This document shows, piece by piece, positions 48,528 to 58,813 of a stretch of 64,000 nt of DNA. Positions within the stretch are counted from its first letter, which is position 1. Each line of letters begins with the position of its first letter. The stretch is from Bradyrhizobium canariense (lineage in GTDB: Bacteria; Pseudomonadota; Alphaproteobacteria; Rhizobiales; Xanthobacteraceae): assembly GCF_019402665.1 (NCBI RefSeq), contig NZ_VSST01000037.1, positions 1 through 64,000 on the forward strand, written 5' to 3'. A model generated the notes under the pieces. It had not been told where the DNA came from. It saw only the letters and a program-made list of their open reading frames with translations, and made no database searches. The translations under genes were made by a program, and so were the position numbers.

Positions 48528-49928
48528 ATGTCAGCGACTCGCACCGAAATAGACAGTCTAGGAACGCGCGAGCTGCCGCTGCGCGCCCTGTACGGCTTGG
48601 CCTCCCTGCGTGGGAGCGAGAATTTCGACATCTCACTCCAGAAGCTCGGTGATCAGCCGGCACTTCTTCGGGCACTAGCGCGCATCAAGCGCGCTGCCGC
48701 GGCGGCGAACCGTGAGCTCGGAGCCCTCGACGCCAAAGTAGCAGGAGCACTAATCGCGGCTGCGGACGAGGTCATTGCTGGTAAACACGATCGGCAGTTT
48801 ATCATCGATTTGCTCGAAGGCTCCGGCGGCACATCGATCAACATGAACATGAATGAGGTTCTGGCGAACCGGGCCCTGCAAATTGTCGGTGAAACGCCCG
48901 GCCGGTACGACGTGATCCACCCAAATGATCACGTGAACCTTTGCCAGTCGACGAACGATGTGCTGCCCTCGGCGCTCAAGTTGGCGGCGCACGAAAAGTC
49001 CGGCGATCTGGTGGGTGCGCTGGAACAGGTGGCGGCCGCTCTTTCGGAGCGGGTCATTGTATTCGCTGACGTATTGCGCGTCGGCCGCACATGCATGCAG
49101 GCCGCCCAGCCGATGACGCTCGGTCAGGCATTCGGCGGTTACGCATCAGCGATCAAGCGGCTCTCCTTGAAGCTGTCCGTGGCGCGCCAGGAATTGATGG
49201 TGCTTCCCCTCGGAGGCACTGCGATTGGCACCGGGCTCGGAGCAGTGCCGGGCTATCGCCGTGCCGTCTATGGACATCTTGCGGCGATCTTGGGCGCCGC
49301 GGTACGCCCAGGCGACGACATGTTCGATGCCATGCAGAACGCCGACGCCTTCGCACGCGTGTCGTCGGAAATCCGCATCGCAGCAGAGGTATTGGCGAAA
49401 ATTGCCTCTGACCTGATCATCCTTTCCTCTGGGCCAAATACGGGGCTTGGCGAGTTGCGGTTGCCCGCTCTCCAGCCCGGTTCTTCGATCATGCCAGGTA
49501 AACTCAATCCAGTTCTGCCGATGATGATCCAGCAAATTGCGTTCGCTATCGTCGGCAACGACGCCGCAGTATCTCTCTCTGCGTTGAGCGGCCAACTCGA
49601 AATCAATCGCTTCGAGCCAGTCATCGCCTCGCGCCTGTTCGATTCGATCGAGCTTTTGACGCGATCGGCCAGAATATTTGCCGACCATTGCATCTCGGGG
49701 ATCCGGGCAAATCGGGAACGGTCGCTCAGCAACTTGATGCAATCTTCGGCTCTTGCGACCGTGTTCGTACCGCGCCTGGGTTATGAACAGGTATCGACAC
49801 TTGTCCTTGCAGCCGCTGAGCAAATGCGGCCCTTCGTCGAAATCGCGATCGACCGCGGACTTCTGAACCGTAGCGCGGTTTTGCAGATGCTGCACGAGAG
49901 CACCCGTTATCGCGAGAATGGCGCATGA
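48528..49928 (+). CDS. aspartase/fumarase superfamily lyase
   Basis: A 466-residue enzyme of the family that eliminates ammonia, water or amine from a fumarate-type product. The three conserved regions are present: SGGTSINMNMNEVLANRA near 105, HPNDHVNLCQSTNDVLPSAL near 130, and the signature GSSIMPGKLNP near 318–328 with the catalytic serine loop. It is closest in look to aspartate ammonia-lyase, but VCxTGAAF-type details differ, so substrate may be another amino acid or a biosynthetic intermediate. It is controlled presumably by the upstream LysR protein. The MATE exporter further downstream is in the opposite orientation. Confidence 0.88.
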   Translation: MSATRTEIDSLGTRELPLRALYGLASLRGSENFDISLQKLGDQPALLRALARIKRAAAAANRELGALDAKVAGALIAAADEVIAGKHDRQFIIDLLEGSGGTSINMNMNEVLANRALQIVGETPGRYDVIHPNDHVNLCQSTNDVLPSALKLAAHEKSGDLVGALEQVAAALSERVIVFADVLRVGRTCMQAAQPMTLGQAFGGYASAIKRLSLKLSVARQELMVLPLGGTAIGTGLGAVPGYRRAVYGHLAAILGAAVRPGDDMFDAMQNADAFARVSSEIRIAAEVLAKIASDLIILSSGPNTGLGELRLPALQPGSSIMPGKLNPVLPMMIQQIAFAIVGNDAAVSLSALSGQLEINRFEPVIASRLFDSIELLTRSARIFADHCISGIRANRERSLSNLMQSSALATVFVPRLGYEQVSTLVLAAAEQMRPFVEIAIDRGLLNRSAVLQMLHESTRYRENGA

Positions 49929-50784
49929 GCCGCGATTCTGCACCTGCCCTTGTACGGGAAGGGCTCACGAGCATGCCGCGAGTCGATGCACAACACCGCA
50001 GGATCAACCTACGAAGGTCATACCACAGCCAACTCGCCATCGCCCTGTCTCAACCCGATGCGGCGGATGAGACGATGCGCCGCGATCGAGAGGCCGCTTG
50101 TTCATGGGTCAGTGCTCCGGCCTCTCTTCAAGTCGTGCTTATACGGACGCGCCTGGCCGAAGTGCCAGGGGCAGTGATCGGCAAATCAGCAAACACGTAA
50201 GAAATTGTCGATAACGTATTCTAACCATTCGCGTGGGGCCGTCCTGGCCTCCGCCAATCTTCACATCCTGTTCGGCCGGTAGCCCGATCAAGATGTGCAA
50301 GTTCTCCGATAGCTGGTTACGGCCTGATTCACCTGATGATACATTCACGAGGCGTGATCGAGTCCCGCAGGTTCGAACACGGGCCCAACATTTTTTCGTT
50401 CGTTCGCTGCCGTATTCAAGACGGCACTGAGGCACGCGAAATCCATCCGATGCCGAGAGGCAGCTGCGCGCGTCAGAATCTCATCCGTCGTCTCGACTGG
50501 GGCCCAGCTGAAGTTTCCCCACTCCCAGCCGTTGTTTATGTCGTATGCGACATTCGGTTTGAGTATAAGGTAAGGTCAATCAAGATGCTCTGGCTATAGG
50601 CCTTGTCGATGACCGTGCCAGTGTTTACCTGGTTTGTAGCAAAAGTTAGCATCACCTTTTGTATTGGCGGCATTGCATTTAGCTGCTTGCCATAGAGTGG
50701 CAAAGCGCAAAGCGGTTCGCATTTCCATTCACCAATTCGGAAACGCCGCATGTTACTGGTGTGACAGTCAGTTCTCGATTGAGA
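49929..50784. other. no recognisable gene
   Basis: Short frames only. The right end probably holds the left terminus of the IS630 remnant. Confidence 0.35.
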
Positions 50785-51405
50785 TCACCCCCGCTTCACG
50801 GCCGACCACATTGCCGCTGCCTTGGGCCGTTTCGACTTCCAGCCTTTGGCCGATATCAATGCCGTAAGAGCTGACGCCCTTAATTTGGCCGGTAGGGCGC
50901 GCAATCGGGCCGCCAAGCAGTTTGGAGTGGCGATCAGCACGACGATCGGCTGGATGAAGCGGGTCGATGAGACCGGCAGCGTTGCTCGGGGCCAGATGGG
51001 TTGGAAAACCATTACCTTTCTGGCGGCCCTGCGCCATGACCGGATCGATGCGCCATGGTTCATCGAGGGACCAATCATGGCGTGAGCTTCCGGATCTATG
51101 TGGAGAAGGTTCTCCTGCCGACCCTTCGGCCCGGCGACATCGTCGTCCCGGACAATCTCGGCAGCCACAAAAGCAAAGCCGTGCGCCAGCTCATCCGCTT
51201 CGCCGGAGCAAAGCTCTTCTTCCTGCCAAAATACTCACCCGACCTGAACCCCATCGAACAAGTCTTTGCCAAACTCAAGCATCTGCTCCGCAAGGCAGCC
51301 GCACGAACCGTCGATGCGGTCTGCGCCGCCATCGGCCAACTCCTTTATGCATTTACACCCGAAGAATGCGCCAACTACCTCAAAAACTCAGGCTATCGAA
51401 GCTAG
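50785..51405 (+). pseudogene. IS630-family transposase with internal deletion and frame change
   Basis: The N-terminal helix-turn-helix (NRAAKQFGVAISTTIGWMKR) is fused to a point late in the DDE domain (WKTITFLAALRHDRIDAPWF). The frame then changes to FRIYVEKVLLPTLRPGDIVV, PDNLGSHKSKAVRQLI and YSPDLNPIEQVFAKLKHLLR, which hold the second aspartate and the glutamate. The stretch with the first aspartate is missing. Confidence 0.88.
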
Positions 51406-51491
51406 TCCCATCACGCTTTAAGGGCGAGCCTCCCAGGAGGCTGGCGCCCAATGCTCTGTGCCTCGATCATATCCGTTCTCAGCTCAACCCG

Positions 51492-52910
51492 CTATCCCGA
51501 TCGCTCTTGAGGACCGTGCCGGAGCGCTCGTCTGAGCTCGCCGAACTGGTTGAACATGACGATAAGAGCGATTATTCCGGCGCCAAGCTCTGCGAGAGCT
51601 TGACTGGCTAACAGTCCGTTAAAACCCGCTACCAGCGGGAATAACAGTACGGCCGGTATGAAGAGATACCCCTGCCTGGCCAAGGACACAATTGCACTGA
51701 GGCGCGCTCTCCCAAATGACTGAAGCATTGCCGTCACGAAACTCTGCACCCCAAACAGTCCAAAGAAGAGATGGAACACGATGCAGGTCGAGACGGCAAT
51801 TTCGGTGACGTACTCGTTATCGCTAAATAGGCTCACCAAAGGCCTCGCAAAAATCACAACGGCCGCAGAATACAGCACCGAGAATGCGATCGTCACGAAG
51901 AGCATGAACTTCGCAGCTCTCAATATATGAGCATAGTCGCGTGCGCCCCAACCGAAACCCAGGATAGCTTGAGCGCCAATACAGAACCCGGTGATCGGCA
52001 GTGCGCCGACCATCAAGATACGCACAGCTATTCCAACCGCGGCGATGGAATCGTCGCCGAACGGCGCAGCAGCTCCGTACAAGAGCATAACGGCAAGAGC
52101 AGATAAGATACTCGTCATTGTCGCCGGCGCGCCTACCAACGCGAGCTGTCTGATGCGATCTGCTCGCAATGATATGTGAGATATCCTGACGAGAACCGTC
52201 CCGCCAAACTTCGTAAAATACACGATATACAGTCCGACAGCAGAGATCTGAGACACCAGCGTTGCGAGGGCTGCGCCTCGCACGCCGAGGTCAAGTGAAA
52301 ATATGAAGACGGGATCAAGCACAGCGTTCAGGATAAACGCGGTCATCATCACCCACATGCTAAATCGTGTATAGCCTTCGGCTCTTACAATGAACCCGCT
52401 GACGGTATTTAGTAGCATCGGGGTGTACCCCAACAAAACCGTTCCCGCGTAGTCGAGCGCCACGGGCATGATGGTTGGGGTTGCTCCGAGCGTTGCAAAT
52501 ATCCCTGGCAGATTTGGAAGCAGAGTGAGGGTGACTATGATACCGATCGGAGCGGCGAGCGCGAGTGCCGTGCTTGCGCCTCGACTCGCTTCTAGGTACT
52601 CACGAGCGCCCAGATGACGAGATATGAACGACGCTGCTCCAACACCGATCCCCTGTCCGGCTGCGGCGAGCAGGACCACGATCGGCAAGGTCATGCTAAC
52701 AGCTGCGATCGCCTGCGCGCCTAGGGCGCCAACAAAGATCGCATTGACGACCTGCTGCAGCGCATGGATCGATAATCCAACAACAGACGGAATGGCGAGC
52801 CGCAGGATAAGACTCAAGAGATTCTGGTCCGATAGATCGACGTGCTGTTTTTTCTTTGGCATCACATTGCGCTTGCTGTCGAGGGCGAATTCTGTATTCG
52901 GTCCATTCAC
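51492..52910 (-). CDS. MATE-family efflux transporter
   Basis: A multidrug-and-toxin-extrusion type exporter of 456–472 residues with 12 membrane helices in two related halves. It opens with LILRLAIPSVVGLSIHALQQ, then VVNAIFVGALGAQAIAAVSM, the usual MATE start. These proteins expel organic cations or natural products using Na+ or H+ gradients. The start is either GTG 52910 or ATG 52862; neither has a strong ribosome site and ATG gives the tighter N-terminus. No promoter motif recognised. Confidence 0.92.
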   Translation of the reverse strand: MNGPNTEFALDSKRNVMPKKKQHVDLSDQNLLSLILRLAIPSVVGLSIHALQQVVNAIFVGALGAQAIAAVSMTLPIVVLLAAAGQGIGVGAASFISRHLGAREYLEASRGASTALALAAPIGIIVTLTLLPNLPGIFATLGATPTIMPVALDYAGTVLLGYTPMLLNTVSGFIVRAEGYTRFSMWVMMTAFILNAVLDPVFIFSLDLGVRGAALATLVSQISAVGLYIVYFTKFGGTVLVRISHISLRADRIRQLALVGAPATMTSILSALAVMLLYGAAAPFGDDSIAAVGIAVRILMVGALPITGFCIGAQAILGFGWGARDYAHILRAAKFMLFVTIAFSVLYSAAVVIFARPLVSLFSDNEYVTEIAVSTCIVFHLFFGLFGVQSFVTAMLQSFGRARLSAIVSLARQGYLFIPAVLLFPLVAGFNGLLASQALAELGAGIIALIVMFNQFGELRRALRHGPQERSG

Positions 52911-53617
52911 GGACGAGTGAACTTTTCCAAATTCGACGATGGCGTACTCAGCGCAATCCTCTCCGGATCTGCTCTGGCAGGCCGTGATCGCCTGGATAGG
53001 TTGACGTTTTCAAAGCTGATTTTTGCCTGGGCATACGCCTCCCGTCAGTTGTAGCGAATACTGACTGAGGTGTTCGAGGGTAGCCCCAAGGTTCTGCTAG
53101 TCATATTGTGCCGTTCCGCCCTTTGGTTGAGCATCGTGCCGGGTTGCGTTCACTTCTCGGGATGATGATCGGCGGGGAAACGCGGCCAGACCCTAGAGCC
53201 TCAAGTTGGTTTTGGCATCTACCGGATCTTGTAGTAGACGCTCCATCTTCGGCATGGCACAAGCAATGAACGTGCTCAGAATCACTGTGGTGGTTCGATG
53301 ATGTCCTGCAATCTGTACACGATATCGGGTTCCTCAGCGCGATCGAGACGAACGGCAGGCTGCCGGCCCCGGCCAGCGTGGTGACTGGATTTGCGTCAGT
53401 AAATCGCGCCGCGCTGGCCGTCACTCGCGGACACGAACTGAAAATTCGTGTGGCCGCAACCGGCAGCCTGCCAGACCGGTTCGATGAGCGTGGCTTGGAC
53501 AATTTCTGCTTCGATCGAAAGACCGCCCTGACGCCGTCGAGCGGCGGGCTATCTCGTACTGCCTGGCTCAGCCGAAATGGCGGCTCAGCGTGCCCTCCCA
53601 CAAACACTCGGCATCAC
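52911..53617. other. no recognisable gene
   Basis: An open frame runs into the queD-like gene from 53378, but its upstream part has no homology. A TGGCAC near 53253 lacks a matching -12 box. Confidence 0.35.
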
Positions 53618-53980
53618 ATGAAGATATCCCAAGCATTTAAGTTCGAGGCAGCGCACCGACTTCCAAACGTCCCGCAGACACATCGCTGTCATTGGGTGCA
53701 TGGTCATTCCTATCGCGTCGAGGTCGTGCTGAACGGGGCAGTCGATCCGCACACCGGATTCGTAATGGATTTCTTCAACATGGAGGAAGCGTTTGGCCTT
53801 CTTATAAAGAAGCTCGATCACCATTGCCTGAACGACGTCCCGGGACTGGAAAATCCGACGGCGGAAAATATCGCCATCTGGATCTGGGAGCACGCGAAAC
53901 CGCGCCTCGCCCAACTCTCGAGCGTGAGGGTGTACGAGACGACGGATAGTTGGGCGGAATATGAGGGGCCCGATCGCTGA
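53618..53980 (+). CDS. queD: 6-carboxytetrahydropterin synthase / PTPS-family protein
   Basis: A 121-residue protein of the QueD/6-pyruvoyltetrahydropterin synthase fold, which converts dihydroneopterin triphosphate to 6-carboxytetrahydropterin on the route to preQ0 and queuosine. Zinc ligands are His13 (AAHRL), His28 and His30 (HGH), and the catalytic cysteine is Cys24 (HRCHW). KKLDHHCLND, ENPTAENIA and VYETTDSW complete the active site. No other preQ0 gene is nearby. The ribosome site is weak. Confidence 0.9.
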   Translation: MKISQAFKFEAAHRLPNVPQTHRCHWVHGHSYRVEVVLNGAVDPHTGFVMDFFNMEEAFGLLIKKLDHHCLNDVPGLENPTAENIAIWIWEHAKPRLAQLSSVRVYETTDSWAEYEGPDR

Positions 53981-55141
53981 ATTCAGCGCTCATTTGGGAC
54001 TGTGTCGATGCGGCGCGCCTGTCGTTCTTCGGCTCAGAAGCGGACTTGCTCGATCTGCGATTCGGCTCTTCATCCGCCACGCCCGCGGCCAGATTTCCGC
54101 GCTCACAGAAGAGCCCTTGGATCCGACCGGAGCGCCCGGTTTGGCTATGAGGACACCCATCACGTGACCGCATTCGAAAAGCTTCCGGCCAAACGATTCG
54201 GAATCCCGCGTTGTGCTAACCGCGGAACGATCTGAGGGATTCGTCCTCAGGAGCGAATTCGATGCTGATTGTACCGGCGAGACGACCCGCCATCCCGGAC
54301 GCTGCGGCTGGGCGACTTGGTGCTGCAGCAGGTCGGCGCTAGCCGCCAATGCGAGGAGCACGGGTGGATGCAAGATCGCGCAAGCCCGCATGTGAGCGAG
54401 CGTGCCATAGACATCGCCGTCAATACCCCCCGTTCGAACTTCGACGGGCGAAGCCTCAATTGAAGCTGGCGAGGTGCCGGACTCGAGCGTCCGCGCTGAC
54501 TGGTCACGGATGCATCCCTTGGCCGACTGGTTATTTCCACCCAACCAATAGCTGCGGACGTAAACCGGGCGAACAGCTGTCCACAGGAACCGATGCCTCG
54601 CCCCGCCGCATCCGATAGAGTGCAGTCAGGCCCGCACCGACCACGGGTTCATCCCGGGAACCTCCGATCCCCAAACCTTAGCCGAATGGCGGCCGCGCTC
54701 GAGTAATCGCCGGACTATCGCGTCTTGGCCGGCTCGTTTCGCGCCCAAAATTGGCGGGGATTGAATTTCTTGGCAACTATCTAAGCCTGCAGCAAATCAG
54801 CGGTCTCTTTTCAGACAGCAGCAGCGCGGTCAGGAAGTGAATAATTCTCCACCAAGAACCAATTGAAAAATGGGTACGCCACCCATTCGGGGAACATGGA
54901 TTCTGTCCCTGTCCCGGGCGACGTCAATCTTGCGAGTTATGCTGCCGTGATGTCCGGCAAATCACGTGGCGGTGGCCTGCTCGGTCAGGTAACAACAGCA
55001 TCCGCCTGTCGGAGCAGAAACGGATCCGCGACGCGCTCTTCGCCGAACACATGATTCCCCCTAAGCTTCGCACCACCGGCTTGAAGCTCCGGACGCGCAA
55101 GGGACCGTGAAACCCTCCCAGGCATCCGTCGCTCACCACAT
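53981..55141. other. mostly decayed sequence
   Basis: A 184-residue minus-strand frame (53990–54544) and its plus-strand counterparts have no recognised family. Near 55005–55105 a plus-strand stretch (LSEQKRIRDALFAEHMIPPK) resembles the C-terminus of an ABC substrate-binding protein, but it is too short to name. Confidence 0.3.
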
Positions 55142-55290
55142 CTGCACAATGAAGCGGCCGTATTTGGTCGCGATGTAGTCCTTCACCTCGGGCAAGCAGT
55201 AGATCGAGACGAAGCGCAGCAGCCGCGGATCATCCTTCCTGTCCGCCGCCATGAACTGCAGGCACCCAGTGCGATCAAGTTACCGCGGTC
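55142..55290 (-). pseudogene. C-terminal fragment of an NlpA/MetQ-type binding protein
   Basis: The minus strand reads MAADRKDDPRLLRFVSIYCL and then EVKDYIATKYGRFIVQMW before a stop at 55142. This resembles the end of NlpA-family methionine-binding lipoproteins (DPRIKALAEAY, then EVKAFI). The rest of the gene is absent. Confidence 0.5.
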
Positions 55291-55348
55291 GGCGAGCAGC
55301 GCCGCTACGCTAGCGGCGCGATCGAGCAACCCGAGTTGATCGTTAGGA

Positions 55349-58300
55349 TCATCGCTTGGCCAGGTGGGCATCGGATGCTCTGATGAAGGCGAGCTCGGCG
55401 GCGTTCTGGACGTGATCGGAACTCGCGTCGGCGCGGTGATCCGACGCGATCGCGACATAGAGCGCCGGCAGCACGAAAAGCGTGAACAGCGTGCCGATGG
55501 ACATGCCCGCGACGACCACGAGCCCGATCGAGAAGCGGCTCGCGGCGCCAGCACCCGTTGCGGTCAACAAAGGTAAGAGGCCCGTGACCATCGCCGCGGT
55601 GGTCATCAAGATTGGGCGGAGGCGGACGCGCGCCGCCATCTCGATGGCCGAGCGGGAATCGAGTCTCTCCTTGAGCTGCAGCTGATTGGCGAACTGGACC
55701 ATCAGAATACCGTGCTTGGATATCAGCCCAGCCAATGTCAACAGTCCGATTTGGGTGTAGATGTTCATCGTCGCCAAGCCAAAGAATAGCGGGATTAAGG
55801 CGCCGGCGATTGCCATGGGAACGCTGAACATGATGATGAGGGGATCGCGCAGACTTTCGAACTGCGCCGCGAGCACCAAGAAAATGACGATGAGTGCAAA
55901 CGCAAAGGTGATGACTAGTTTGTTACCCTCCTGCACATATTGACGGGCGTCCCCGAGGAAGTCGTGGCTGAACTCTGCGGGCAGTTTCATTGCCTCGAGG
56001 TCGAGGAAGTCCACAGCCTGACCGATCGTGACGCCGGGCATCGGTACGGCTTGGAAGGTCGCGGAGTTGAGCTGGTTGTAGTGGGTGAGTGCGTTCGGAT
56101 TGGTCGCAGTCTCGATGGAGACCACGGTCGATAGCGGCAGCATCGAGCCCGCCGCTGTCTTGACATAATAGCTCCCAAGTGATTCCGGCGTCAGGCGTTT
56201 CTCGCGCGGCACCTGCGGGATCACTTCGTAAGAGCGGCCCTGCAGGTTGAAGCGATTGACGTAGTTTCCGCCAAGGAGGGTCGCGAGCGCGCTACCGACG
56301 TTCTGCATGGTGATGCCAAGGTCGCTCGCCTTGGATCGATCGACCTTGATTCGCACCCCCGGCTGGTTGAACTCAAGGTCAGAGTCGCTGACCATGAACA
56401 GACCGCTCTTGCGCGCGGCATCCTTCAGCTCCGACATCTGCTCGTAGATGTACTGGAAACCGAGCGTCGACTTGATCACCATCTGCACTGGTAAGCCGCC
56501 CGAACCGCCCGGAAGCGGCGGCAAGCTAAAGGCAAATGCGTTGATGCCTTCCAGTTTGGACAGCTCGGCCTGGACCAGCGATTTCAGCGCGATCGATGAG
56601 CGCTTGCGCTCGGCCCAGGGCTTAAGCAACATCCCGGCCATGCCGCCCTGCGGACCGCTGATGCCGTTGAGCACGAAGCGAAAATCCGTCTCGGGAAACT
56701 TCTGGAGTGCCTTGTCGAGCTTGGCGCCGTAATAATCCAGGTAATCAATATTGGCGTATTTCGGCGCTTTTGTCAGTGCGAATACGATGCCCTGATCCTC
56801 CTCGGGTGCGAGTTCCTTGGAAGTGTGCATATACAGAAAGGCGACGAGGCCCAGCATGGTCAGCGCAAACAGCCCGGTAATCGGGCGATAGTCGAGCGAG
56901 CGGTCGAGCTTGCGGCCGTACCAGCGCGTCATGGCGCTGAACACACGATTCACAAACTTTGCAAACCGCCCCTCTTCAGCGCTCTTCAGGAAGACCGCGC
57001 ACATCATGGGCGACAGCGTCAACGCGATCACGCCCGACACGATCACCGAACCCGCCAGTGTAAACGCGAATTCGCGGAACAGCGCGCCGGTGAGGCCGCC
57101 GAGAAAGCCGATGGGCGCGTACACGGCGGCCAACGTAATCGTCATGGAGAGGACGGGGCCGACGATCTCGCCCGCGCCATTCGTAGCGGCCTGCGCGGGC
57201 GACGCACCTTCTTCCATATGGCGATGAACGTTCTCCACCACGATAATTGCGTCATCAACCACAAGACCGATCGCAAGCACCATCGCAAGGAGGGTCAGCA
57301 GATTGAATGAGAACCCCAGCGCCAGCATCATACTGCAGACGCCAATAATGGACAGCGGAATGGTGACGACCGGAATGATGACAGACCGCAGGGAGGCCAG
57401 GAACAGGAAGATCACCAACACCACGATCGCGACCGCCTCAAGGAGCGTCTTCTCCACCTCGTCTATCGATGATTGGATGAACTTGGTGGAGTCGTAGGCC
57501 ACTTCCATCTTCAGCGATGGCGGCAGGCTGCGCTTCATTTCTGGAAGCAGTGCCCGAACGCCTCGCGCTATGTTCAGTGGATTACCTTCTGGGCTCGCCT
57601 GCACGGCGACGAAGATCGCGTGTTCGCCGTTCATCGCGACGCTGGCGTTTGTGCTCTGCGCCGCAAGCTCGACTGTCGCGATGTCCTCCATGCGCACAAA
57701 GCCGCCGTCGTTGGCTTTGACGATCATGCGCTTGAAGTCGTCAACACTCCGCAGATCAGTGTTGACCGTGACGTCGGAGAGAGTGAAATAGCCCTTAGTC
57801 TGGCCGGCCGCAGCCTGGAAGTTGTTGGCCGCGATTGCAGCCGAAACATCAGCTGGCGACACGCCGTGGCCCGCCATTCTCGCGGGATCGAGCCATAACC
57901 GCATCGCAAAACTCTGGCCGCCGAGGATGTCTGCCGCTGCGACGCCGTCTACAGTTGACATAATCGGTTGCACCACGCGCGAGAGATAGTCGGAGATCGC
58001 GCTGGCCGTCAGTTCTTCGCTGGAGAAGGCGATATACATGACAGCTGTGGTCTGACCGGCAGATTTGGTGACGACCGGATCGTTCGATTCCTTAGGGATT
58101 AAATATTTGACCGAGTTGACCTTGGAGAGCACTTCAGTGAGCGCCTCGTTGGGCCCGAAATTGAGCTTGATATAGACCTGGATCGTCGAGGCACCGAGCA
58201 CCGAGGAGGACGTAATGTAATCAACGCCTTCGGCCGAAGCGAGCGCTTGCTCAAGGGGCGTGGTGATGAACCCCTGGATCATGTCGGCGGAGGCGCCAGG

Positions 58301-58453
58301 ATAAGAGGTTGTGATATTGACGACCGTGTTGGTCAGCTTAGGATACTGCCGGATTGGCAAAACGGTGGCCGCACCAATGCCGGTCAGCAGGATCAGGAGA
58401 CTGACGACGATAGACAATATCGGACGTTTGATGAAGAGCTCGGTAAATGCCAT
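55349..58453 (-). CDS. RND-family efflux pump inner-membrane protein (AcrB/HAE1 type)
   Basis: A 1034-residue proton-driven exporter. It starts MAFTELFIKRPILSIVVSLL with the first transmembrane helix, followed by a large periplasmic domain. The proton-relay helix 4 region GLVVDDAIIVVENVHRHMEE carries the paired aspartates, and the second half repeats the pattern (GLISKHGILMVQFANQLQLK). The substrate is unknown; related pumps move flavonoids, antibiotics or dyes. No periplasmic adaptor gene lies beside it, so it must borrow one. Start ATG 58453 gives the canonical N-terminus. The reading frame appears intact. Confidence 0.93.
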   Translation of the reverse strand: MAFTELFIKRPILSIVVSLLILLTGIGAATVLPIRQYPKLTNTVVNITTSYPGASADMIQGFITTPLEQALASAEGVDYITSSSVLGASTIQVYIKLNFGPNEALTEVLSKVNSVKYLIPKESNDPVVTKSAGQTTAVMYIAFSSEELTASAISDYLSRVVQPIMSTVDGVAAADILGGQSFAMRLWLDPARMAGHGVSPADVSAAIAANNFQAAAGQTKGYFTLSDVTVNTDLRSVDDFKRMIVKANDGGFVRMEDIATVELAAQSTNASVAMNGEHAIFVAVQASPEGNPLNIARGVRALLPEMKRSLPPSLKMEVAYDSTKFIQSSIDEVEKTLLEAVAIVVLVIFLFLASLRSVIIPVVTIPLSIIGVCSMMLALGFSFNLLTLLAMVLAIGLVVDDAIIVVENVHRHMEEGASPAQAATNGAGEIVGPVLSMTITLAAVYAPIGFLGGLTGALFREFAFTLAGSVIVSGVIALTLSPMMCAVFLKSAEEGRFAKFVNRVFSAMTRWYGRKLDRSLDYRPITGLFALTMLGLVAFLYMHTSKELAPEEDQGIVFALTKAPKYANIDYLDYYGAKLDKALQKFPETDFRFVLNGISGPQGGMAGMLLKPWAERKRSSIALKSLVQAELSKLEGINAFAFSLPPLPGGSGGLPVQMVIKSTLGFQYIYEQMSELKDAARKSGLFMVSDSDLEFNQPGVRIKVDRSKASDLGITMQNVGSALATLLGGNYVNRFNLQGRSYEVIPQVPREKRLTPESLGSYYVKTAAGSMLPLSTVVSIETATNPNALTHYNQLNSATFQAVPMPGVTIGQAVDFLDLEAMKLPAEFSHDFLGDARQYVQEGNKLVITFAFALIVIFLVLAAQFESLRDPLIIMFSVPMAIAGALIPLFFGLATMNIYTQIGLLTLAGLISKHGILMVQFANQLQLKERLDSRSAIEMAARVRLRPILMTTAAMVTGLLPLLTATGAGAASRFSIGLVVVAGMSIGTLFTLFVLPALYVAIASDHRADASSDHVQNAAELAFIRASDAHLAKR

Positions 58454-58572
58454 CGCGATGCTCGCATTCAAGAGACTGACGGAAATTCGCCAGTAAGCCA
58501 GGCTACAGCAACAGTCATCAACGCGGCGACTGTGGCTAGGGGACCTTCTCAGGGTAGAGCCCCATGTTTCTC

Positions 58573-58764
58573 TTAAGCTAGCAACCGCCCCGGGGGGTCC
58601 GGCTCGAACCAGTAGAGCTGAGCCTCTGGGCAAAGCCGCAGACAATGTAAAGAGTCAGCTCCGTCGTAGCAGCCGATGTCCAAGATCACTGGGTCTTGCT
58701 TCTGGAGGGAGCACACCATGTGCTGATGGACCTCCAACGCGGAAGTGGGCTGACGTATTTCCAT
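58573..58764 (-). pseudogene. N-terminal fragment of a SAM-dependent methyltransferase
   Basis: A 63-residue frame containing VILDIGCYDGADSLHCLRLC and YWFEPDP, the glycine-rich SAM-binding start and the acidic strand end of FkbM-type methyltransferases. The rest of the domain is missing. Confidence 0.6.
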
Positions 58765-58813
58765 TTAACCTCGTCCCACGCCTCAATGGCAGCAATGCCT
58801 TGCAGCACACTTA

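Noticed and set aside
53250..53270. Plus-strand TGGCAC ahead of queD
   Set aside because: The -12 position lacks GC (ATGAA) and no NifA site is near.
53990..54544. A 184-codon minus-strand open frame
   Set aside because: No recognisable domain, and equally long frames on the other strand over the same DNA; not enough to call a gene.
58606..58645. tRNA-like GGTTCGAGCC on the minus strand
   Set aside because: It is part of the YWFEPDP coding sequence of the methyltransferase fragment; no cloverleaf arms around it.
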